DNA of 64,000 nucleotides from Rhizobium sp. J15 (lineage in GTDB: Bacteria; Pseudomonadota; Alphaproteobacteria; Rhizobiales; Rhizobiaceae): assembly GCF_002531825.1 (NCBI RefSeq), contig NZ_NWSX01000012.1, positions 91,406 through 155,405 of the forward strand. The letters run 5' to 3'. The stretch's first letter is position 1. Every line of letters starts with the position of its first letter. Below, piece after piece: positions 58,692 through 64,000 of this stretch. Made by a program: the position numbers and the translations under genes. Below the pieces are notes generated by a model. It was not told the DNA's origin and ran no database searches. It worked only from the letters and a program-made list of their open reading frames with translations.

Positions 58692-59309
58692 TCACGCGCC
58701 CGCTTCCCGTCTCCGCTCTGCCCCCGCCGCAATCGTCAACACCAGCTCGTCCACCTCGCGCGCTAGCCGCTCCAGCGGCAATCCCACGAACCGGCCCTCC
58801 AGGCTGATGCTGACGACGCCGTGGACGGCGCCGAAGAGGGTGCGGGCGCGGATGGCGCGGTCTTGGGGGGGCATGTCGGGCTGCAGTTCGGCGAGCGGTT
58901 CGGCGATCACGTCCATCAGGAAGAGATGTTCGTCGAGGTGCCATTGCGGGGTCGGGCTGGTGTCGGGGGGGAAGTGGTCGAACAGCGCTTTCCAGAGGTT
59001 GCGGTGCTCGACGGCGAAGGCGAGGTAGCCCTGGGCGAGGTTGCGCAGGCGATCGGTCGGGCTTTTGTCCCGGGCTTCGGGGAGTGTCAGCCTGGCCTCC
59101 AGCGCCTTCAGCGTCGACGAGTTGACGTGGATGACGAGCTCGGCGAGGTCTGAGAAGACGGTGTAGAGGCCGCCGAGCGCGCAGCCGGCGTCCTGGGTGA
59201 TGTCGCGGGCGCGCAGATTGGTCAGCCCGTCGCGGGCGATGCGCTCGCGCGCCGCCTCGATCAGCCGCGCCTTCAAATCCTCGCGTTTTTCTTCTCGCCT
59301 GCCGGCCAT
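58692..59309 (-). CDS. TetR-family transcriptional regulator
   Basis: A 205-residue TetR protein. The helix-turn-helix is in residues 10-60 (ARLIEAARERIARDGLTNLR through DAGCALGGLYTVFSDLAEL). The C-terminal domain is a TetR ligand domain with GAVHGVVSISLEGRF. Start 59309 (MAGRREEKRED) is chosen; the longer frame from 59345 would start inside an operator palindrome. It faces the pspA-yiaAB genes across three operator-like palindromes. Confidence 0.9.
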   Translation of the reverse strand: MAGRREEKREDLKARLIEAARERIARDGLTNLRARDITQDAGCALGGLYTVFSDLAELVIHVNSSTLKALEARLTLPEARDKSPTDRLRNLAQGYLAFAVEHRNLWKALFDHFPPDTSPTPQWHLDEHLFLMDVIAEPLAELQPDMPPQDRAIRARTLFGAVHGVVSISLEGRFVGLPLERLAREVDELVLTIAAGAERRREAGA

Positions 59310-59331
59310 TAACCATTCCACTTCGATTTTT

Positions 59332-59403
59332 TGAACGACGTTCAAAATTTATCTTGAACGTCGTTCATGATTCTGCCATAACAACACTCGTGAACAACGT
59401 TCA
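59332..59403. promoter_or_regulatory. Three TGAACnnCGTTCA operators between tetR and pspA
   Basis: TGAACGACGTTCA (59332-59344), TGAACGTCGTTCA (59355-59367) and TGAACAACGTTCA (59391-59403). All are near-perfect palindromes. The centres are 23 and 36 bases apart. The first lies upstream of the tetR start codon and the last ends 18 bases before pspA, so the set can control both directions. The GGAGGAAAG site of pspA follows directly. Confidence 0.85.
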
Positions 59404-59420
59404 TAAACCGGAGGAAAGAA

Positions 59421-60107
59421 ATGTTCAAATTGATTTCCGCATTGCTGCGGGGCAGGGCGCATGATGCCGAGCAGGCGTTTGCCGATCGCAACGCCGTGCC
59501 GCTGCTGGCCCAGCAGATCCGCGATGCCGCCCAGTCGATCCAGTCGGCGCGCCGCAGCGTCGCTGTCGCCATCGCCCAGAACGAGCAGGAGCGGGCGCAG
59601 CATCAGACGATTGTCGGCCGCATCGCCGATCTCGAAAGCCGCGCCATCGCGGCGCTCAGCAAGGGCAATGACGGGCTGGCGCGGGAAGCGGCCGAGGCGA
59701 TCGCCTTTCTCGAAGCCGAGCGTGATGCGTCGGAAAAGGCGCAGGCGCAATTCACCACCGCGATTGCCAAGCTGAAGGGCATCGTTCGGGCCGCCGAGAC
59801 GCGGCTGCAGGAGCTGCAGCGCGGCGAGCGGCTGGCGCGGGCGACCGAAGAGGCGCAGAAGCTCGATATCGCCGTCGCCGGCCCCGGCCTGGCGACCCTC
59901 GACGAAGCCGAGGAGACGCTGGCCCGCCTGCGCCTGCGCCAGAGCCAGAACGAGCTGACGGCGGCCGCCCTGAAGGACATGGAAAGCACCACCCGGCCGG
60001 CCGGCATCATCGAAAAGCTTGCCAATGCCGGCTGCGGCGCGCCGCTCAGCTCATCGGCCGATGACGTGCTCGCCCGGCTGAAGAGCCGCATCACGCCGGC
60101 CGCCTGA
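59421..60107 (+). CDS. PspA/IM30 family membrane-stress protein
   Basis: A 228-residue PspA/IM30 protein that would bind stressed inner membrane and form helical assemblies. It is almost entirely coiled coil (about residues 25-175), with an N-terminal amphipathic start (MFKLISALLRGRAHDAEQ). The C-terminal ~50 residues are a short tail (GIIEKLANAGCGAP). It is controlled by the TetR-type operators upstream rather than an adjacent PspF activator. The YiaAB gene follows 47 bases later. Confidence 0.85.
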   Translation: MFKLISALLRGRAHDAEQAFADRNAVPLLAQQIRDAAQSIQSARRSVAVAIAQNEQERAQHQTIVGRIADLESRAIAALSKGNDGLAREAAEAIAFLEAERDASEKAQAQFTTAIAKLKGIVRAAETRLQELQRGERLARATEEAQKLDIAVAGPGLATLDEAEETLARLRLRQSQNELTAAALKDMESTTRPAGIIEKLANAGCGAPLSSSADDVLARLKSRITPAA

Positions 60108-60154
60108 ATTCATCCATCCAACCAATAACCCCTAAAAATTGAAGGGCCACTGCA

Positions 60155-60436
60155 ATGAACGACAGTTTCCAGAAACATTCCGCCAGCTGGGTCAGCTTCT
60201 CCTACATCTCCTTCGGCGCCGCCGCCTTCATGCTGGTGCTCGGCCTCTACATGATGCCGCTCGATCTCTGGGGCAAAGGCTATCTCGCCATGGGCATATT
60301 GATGCTGGTGCAGACCACGGTGAACATCACCAAGACGCTGCGCGACAATGCCGAATCCGAGAAGCTGATCCGCAAGGTCGAGGACGCCCGCACGGAAAAA
60401 CTGCTCGTCAAATTCAATCGTAGCGATGAAGATTGA
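60155..60436 (+). CDS. YiaA/YiaB-type two-helix membrane protein
   Basis: A 93-residue inner-membrane protein with the YiaAB two-helix domain. Helices: SFSYISFGAAAFMLVLGLY and GKGYLAMGILMLVQTTVNIT. It ends in a charged cytoplasmic tail (RKVEDARTEKLLVKFNRSDE). YiaAB-pspA neighbourhoods support a common role in envelope stress. It lies downstream of pspA on the same strand. Confidence 0.85.
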   Translation: MNDSFQKHSASWVSFSYISFGAAAFMLVLGLYMMPLDLWGKGYLAMGILMLVQTTVNITKTLRDNAESEKLIRKVEDARTEKLLVKFNRSDED

Positions 60437-60530
60437 TCTTCCTTAACCACAGCGCAGAGTTGTTGCCGCATTCAACCAATGGGTAACAACTCTGTGGCCT
60501 TCTCTGCGAGCCTAAAGAAGGACTCCCGCC

Positions 60531-63500
60531 GTGCAACACAATCTGATGACGTCTAGAAAATTCGCGCCGCTGTTCTGGACCCAGTTCCTCACGGCCTTCA
60601 ACGACAATTTTCTGAAGAACACGCTGGTGTTCCTCATCCTCTTCAAGATGTCGGCAAGCGAGGGTGCCGCGCTTGTGACGCTTGCCGGCGTCATCCTCAT
60701 CGTGCCCTTCCTGCTGCTCTCCGCGCTCGGCGGCGAGCTGGCCGACAAACATGACAAGGCGAAGGTCGCCGAACTGCTGAAACGATGCGAGATCGGCATT
60801 GCCGCCTTTGCCGTCGTCGGCCTCGGCTTCTCCTCCATCTTTGTGCTGATGGCGGCGCTCTTCGGCTTCGGCGTCATCTCGGCGCTGTTCGGGCCGATCA
60901 AATACGGCATCCTGCCCGATCACCTCGAGCGCCGCGACCTGCCGAAGGCCAATGCCTGGATCGAGGGCGGCACCTTCATCGCCATCCTCGCCGGCACGAT
61001 CATCGCAGCACTCGCCTTTTCCAGCGGCGACAATGTGCTGCTCTTCGGCTCGATGATGATGGGGCTGTCGCTGCTCTGCTGGCTGGCGAGCCGGATGATT
61101 CCGGCGACCGGCTCCAAGGCGCCGGATCTGGAGATCGACCGCAATGTCATCCGCTCCAGCTACACGCTCGTCATGGAAATCCGCGCCGACAAACGCCTGT
61201 GGCGTTCGGCGCTGATGAATTGCTGGTTCTGGCTGGTCGGCGCCTTCGTGCTGTCGATCCTGCCGACCATGGTCACCGAGCTGCTCGGCGGCTCCGAGCT
61301 CGTCGTGCCCGCCTATCTCACCGTCTTCGCCATTGCCGTCGCCGTCGGCTCGGGCATTGCCGCCTGGATGTCGTCGGGCCGCATCGTGCTGCTGCCGGCC
61401 CCTGTGGGAACGGCGCTGCTCGGCCTCTTCAGCCTCGATCTCGCCTGGAACCTCTGGGGCCTGGCCTCGACCGCGCATGCGACGACCATCCTCGCTTTCT
61501 TCGCCGGTGAAAACACCATCCGCGTCGCCATCGATCTCGCCGGCATGGCCATATCAGGCGCCTTCATCGCCGTTCCCACCTTCGCCGCCCTGCAGACCTG
61601 GGCGCATGAGGATCGCCGCGCCCGCGTCATCGGTGCCGCCAATGTGCTCTCGGCGCTGTTCATCACCGTCGGCCTCGGCCTCGTCGCCCTCATCCAGGAG
61701 CTCGGCGCGTCCATACCGCAGATTCTGATCGGCCTCGGCATCCTCAATTTTGCCGTTGCCTGGCTGATGCTGAAGACGCTGCCGACCAATGCCTTCCGCG
61801 ATTTCATCTCGATCCTGTTCCGCGCCTTCATGCGGCTCGAGGTCGAGGGCCTGGAGAATATCAAGAAGGCCGGCCGCGCGCCGATCATTGCGCTGAACCA
61901 TGTCAGCCTGCTCGACGGCGCCTTGGCGCTCGCCATCACCGAGGAGGAGCCGACCTTTGCCGTCGATTACAAGATCGCCCAGGCCTGGTGGGTGCGGCCC
62001 TTCCTGAAAATGTGCAAATTCCTGCCGCTCGACCCCACCAAGCCGATGGCGACGCGCTCGCTGATCAAGGTGGTGCAGGAGGGCAGCCCGATCGGCATCT
62101 TCCCCGAGGGACGCCTGACGGTGACCGGCACGCTGATGAAGGTCTATGACGGCGCCGCCATGGTCGCCGACAAGACCGGCTCGATGGTGGTGCCGGTCAA
62201 GATCGACGGGCTGGAGAAGAGCTATCTCTCCTATCTCGGTGACGGCAAGATCCGCCGCCGGCTGTTTCCCAAGGTCAAGGTCACCATTCTCGAGCCGGTG
62301 AAGCTGGAGGTGCCGGCCGAACTGAAGGGCCGCAAGCGCCGCACGGCGGCGGGGGCTGCCCTCTATCAGGTGATGTCGAACCTGCTGTTCGAGACCGCCG
62401 ATACCTCGTCGACCGTACTCGGCCGCGTCATTCAGGCGGCCCAGGAATTCGGCATGAAAAAGCTCGCCGTCGAGGATCCGGTCACCGGCAGCCTCACCTA
62501 TGGCAAGCTTTTGACCGGTGCCGCCGTGCTCGGCGCCAAGTTCCGCGCCCGCTTCCCGGAGGCGAACATCGGCGTCCTGCTGCCGAATGCCAATGGCGCC
62601 GCCGCCACCATTCTCGGCGTCATGAGCGCGGGCAAAGTGCCGGCTATGCTGAACTTCACCGCCGGGGCCGCCAATATCCTCTCCGCCTGCAAGGCCGCCG
62701 AGGTGAAACACGTGCTGACCTCGCGCGCCTTCGTCGCCCAGGCCAAGCTCGGCCCGGTGATCGAGGAGCTGGAAAAGCAGGTGACGATCGTCTGGCTCGA
62801 TGATCTCAGAGCCGAAATCGGCGCGCTCGACAAGATCCGCGGCCTCCTGCGCAAGGGCCGGCCGCTGGTCAGACGCCGGCCGGACGATCCCGCCGTCATC
62901 CTCTTCACCTCGGGTTCGGAAGGCACGCCGAAGGGCGTGGTGCTCTCCCACCGCAACATCCTGTCGAACGCCGCCCAGGCCGCCGCCCGCATCGATTTCC
63001 ACAGCGGCGACAAGGTGTTCAACATCCTGCCCGTCTTCCATTCCTTCGGGCTGACGGCCGGCACGGTGCTGCCGCTGATCTCGGGCGTGCCGGTCTATTT
63101 CTATCCGTCGCCGCTGCATTACCGCATCGTGCCGGAGCTGATCTATGTCTCCAACGCCACGATCATCTTCGGCACCGATACCTTCCTCAACGGTTATGCG
63201 AGGACCGCGCATCCGTATGATTTCCGCTCGATCCGCTATATCTTCTCCGGCGCCGAGCCGGTGAAGGCCTCGACCCGCCACACCTATATGGAAAAATTCG
63301 GCCTGCGCATCCTGGAAGGCTACGGCGTCACCGAGACCGCGCCTGTTATCTCGATCAACACGCCGATGTACAACCGCTCCGGCACGGTCGGCAAAATCCT
63401 GCCGGGCATGGAGTGGAAGCTCGAACCGGTGCCCGGCATCGACGAGGGCGGCCGGCTGCATGTGCGCGGCGCCAATGTCATGGCCGGGTATCTGCGCGCC

Positions 63501-63926
63501 GAAAAGCCCGGCGTGCTCGAGCCGCTCGCCGATGGCTGGCACGACACCGGCGACATCGTCACCATCGACGAGGACGGCTTCGTCAAGATCCGCGGCCGCG
63601 CCAAGCGCTTCGCCAAGATCGGCGGCGAAATGATTTCGCTCGCCGCCGTCGAAACGCTGGCCGCCGAGCTCTGGCCGGGCGCGCTCTCGGTCGTCTCGTC
63701 GCTGCCCGACCCCAAGAAGGGTGAGCGCCTGGTGCTCTTGACCGAAGCCGAAACCGCCACCCGCGCCGAATTCCTCGCCTTCGCCAAATCGAAGGGCGCC
63801 ATGGACATGATGGTGCCGGCCGAGGTCAATATCGGCAAGGTGCCGGTGCTGGGTTCGGGCAAGGTCGATTTCGTCGCCGCGCGCAAGCTGGCGGAAAGTG
63901 CGGGGCAGAAGGAGGAGGCGGCGTAG
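60531..63926 (+). CDS. Aas-type fusion: LplT transporter, PlsC acyltransferase, AMP-binding acyl-ACP synthetase
   Basis: A 1131-residue protein that joins three functions for lysophospholipid recycling. Residues 1-420 are an MFS transporter like LplT (about twelve helices). Residues 430-620 are a PlsC-type 1-acyl-glycerophosphate acyltransferase with NHVSLLDGALAL (HX4D) and FPEGRLTVTG. Residues 650-1131 are an AMP-forming acyl-ACP synthetase with FTSGSEGTPKGVVLSH and GYGVTETAPVISINT. In Escherichia coli LplT and Aas are separate; here all are fused. The GTG start 60531 has an AAGGA site; ATG 60546 is the alternative. Confidence 0.92.
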   Translation: MQHNLMTSRKFAPLFWTQFLTAFNDNFLKNTLVFLILFKMSASEGAALVTLAGVILIVPFLLLSALGGELADKHDKAKVAELLKRCEIGIAAFAVVGLGFSSIFVLMAALFGFGVISALFGPIKYGILPDHLERRDLPKANAWIEGGTFIAILAGTIIAALAFSSGDNVLLFGSMMMGLSLLCWLASRMIPATGSKAPDLEIDRNVIRSSYTLVMEIRADKRLWRSALMNCWFWLVGAFVLSILPTMVTELLGGSELVVPAYLTVFAIAVAVGSGIAAWMSSGRIVLLPAPVGTALLGLFSLDLAWNLWGLASTAHATTILAFFAGENTIRVAIDLAGMAISGAFIAVPTFAALQTWAHEDRRARVIGAANVLSALFITVGLGLVALIQELGASIPQILIGLGILNFAVAWLMLKTLPTNAFRDFISILFRAFMRLEVEGLENIKKAGRAPIIALNHVSLLDGALALAITEEEPTFAVDYKIAQAWWVRPFLKMCKFLPLDPTKPMATRSLIKVVQEGSPIGIFPEGRLTVTGTLMKVYDGAAMVADKTGSMVVPVKIDGLEKSYLSYLGDGKIRRRLFPKVKVTILEPVKLEVPAELKGRKRRTAAGAALYQVMSNLLFETADTSSTVLGRVIQAAQEFGMKKLAVEDPVTGSLTYGKLLTGAAVLGAKFRARFPEANIGVLLPNANGAAATILGVMSAGKVPAMLNFTAGAANILSACKAAEVKHVLTSRAFVAQAKLGPVIEELEKQVTIVWLDDLRAEIGALDKIRGLLRKGRPLVRRRPDDPAVILFTSGSEGTPKGVVLSHRNILSNAAQAAARIDFHSGDKVFNILPVFHSFGLTAGTVLPLISGVPVYFYPSPLHYRIVPELIYVSNATIIFGTDTFLNGYARTAHPYDFRSIRYIFSGAEPVKASTRHTYMEKFGLRILEGYGVTETAPVISINTPMYNRSGTVGKILPGMEWKLEPVPGIDEGGRLHVRGANVMAGYLRAEKPGVLEPLADGWHDTGDIVTIDEDGFVKIRGRAKRFAKIGGEMISLAAVETLAAELWPGALSVVSSLPDPKKGERLVLLTEAETATRAEFLAFAKSKGAMDMMVPAEVNIGKVPVLGSGKVDFVAARKLAESAGQKEEAA

Positions 63927-63958
63927 GCTGTGGTTTGGCCGGGGTCAAATTCAAGCGA

Positions 63959-63992
63959 AGTGCTTGCGGCATGGATACTCGGGTCAAGCCCA
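63959..63992. repeat. TCAAG-loop hairpin repeat, copy 2 (degenerate, near window edge)
   Basis: GTGCTTGCGGCATGG followed by ATACTCGGGTCAAGCCCA. The loop and inner stem GGG-TCAAG-CCC equal copy 1 at 58622-58644; the outer stem does not pair here. The right edge of the window cuts any further context. Confidence 0.6.
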
Positions 63993-64000
63993 CTGCTGTC

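Overview
The window looks like chromosomal DNA from a Rhizobium of the R. leguminosarum / R. etli type. The evidence is: an aa3-type cytochrome oxidase cluster with ctaB, a CoxF-like small gene and ctaG inside it; a CcrM-type adenine methyltransferase next to mutY, a DciA-like gene, a dsbA-like gene and smc; a BioR regulator with its TTATCTATAA boxes; an IalB-family protein; and several palindromic intergenic repeats of the rhizobial kind. Most genes are GC-rich with dense shadow reading frames. A few islands are visibly richer in A and T. The species is an inference.

Layout. 1-2.0 kb: 3' part of tldD and an ialB-like gene on the minus strand. 2.3-7.6 kb: coxB-coxA-ctaB-coxF-ctaG-coxC, closed by a terminator. 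7.6-12.2 kb: a reversed CPT-like kinase gene, then DUF983, SURF1, ispH, thrB and rnhA. 12.2-15.8 kb: a metallopeptidase, CsbD, YqgE, a DsbD N-terminal-like protein and a peroxiredoxin. 15.8-18.6 kb: a Zur-type operator, a 42-aa membrane microprotein, then an ABC zinc/manganese importer. 18.6-20.2 kb: small minus-strand genes. 20.3-26.6 kb: minus-strand run thrC, M16 peptidase, RimJ-like acetyltransferase, GGDEF/EAL sensor. 26.9-31.9 kb: a lipoprotein, a HAD phosphatase, bioR-bioY-DUF1284, and a divergent ArsR / NIPSNAP-monooxygenase pair. 32.0-41.8 kb: ccrM, mutY operon, dciA-like gene, an inserted toxin-antitoxin island (VbhA-like/Fic, RelB-like and a broken relE), dsbA-like lipoprotein, a RIME-like palindrome and smc. 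41.8-45.2 kb: a long intergenic region with a candidate small RNA, then ppdK. 45.2-53.2 kb: small hypothetical genes, an ankyrin protein, one frameshifted gene, DUF1499, a peroxiredoxin-like protein, a saccharopine dehydrogenase-like/DUF4166 protein, a DCC oxidoreductase and an MBL hydrolase. 53.4 kb: tRNA-Gln(TTG). 53.6-57.7 kb: an AT-rich gene for a 1350-residue NACHT-type NTPase with a C-terminal PD-(D/E)XK-like nuclease. 57.8-63.9 kb: an SDR oxidoreductase, a TetR regulator facing a PspA-YiaAB pair across three operator palindromes, and an Aas-type lipid-remodelling fusion.

How the parts work together. The first third is respiration and oxidase assembly: oxidase subunits, heme O synthesis, CuB insertion and SURF1. 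The ccrM-to-smc block joins DNA methylation, base-excision repair, a DciA-like replication factor and chromosome condensation. Nutrient control is represented by a Zur-type metal importer and a BioR-type biotin importer. The final block appears to be an envelope-stress set (TetR, PspA, YiaAB) beside lysophospholipid recycling.

The strongest candidate for an undescribed system is the NACHT-nuclease gene beside tRNA-Gln. It has the parts of an antiviral STAND protein, but the nuclease is at the C-terminus rather than the N-terminus. The second is the toxin-antitoxin island that breaks the ccrM-mutY-dciA-dsbA-smc neighbourhood. No CRISPR array, rRNA operon, insertion sequence or transposase was seen.
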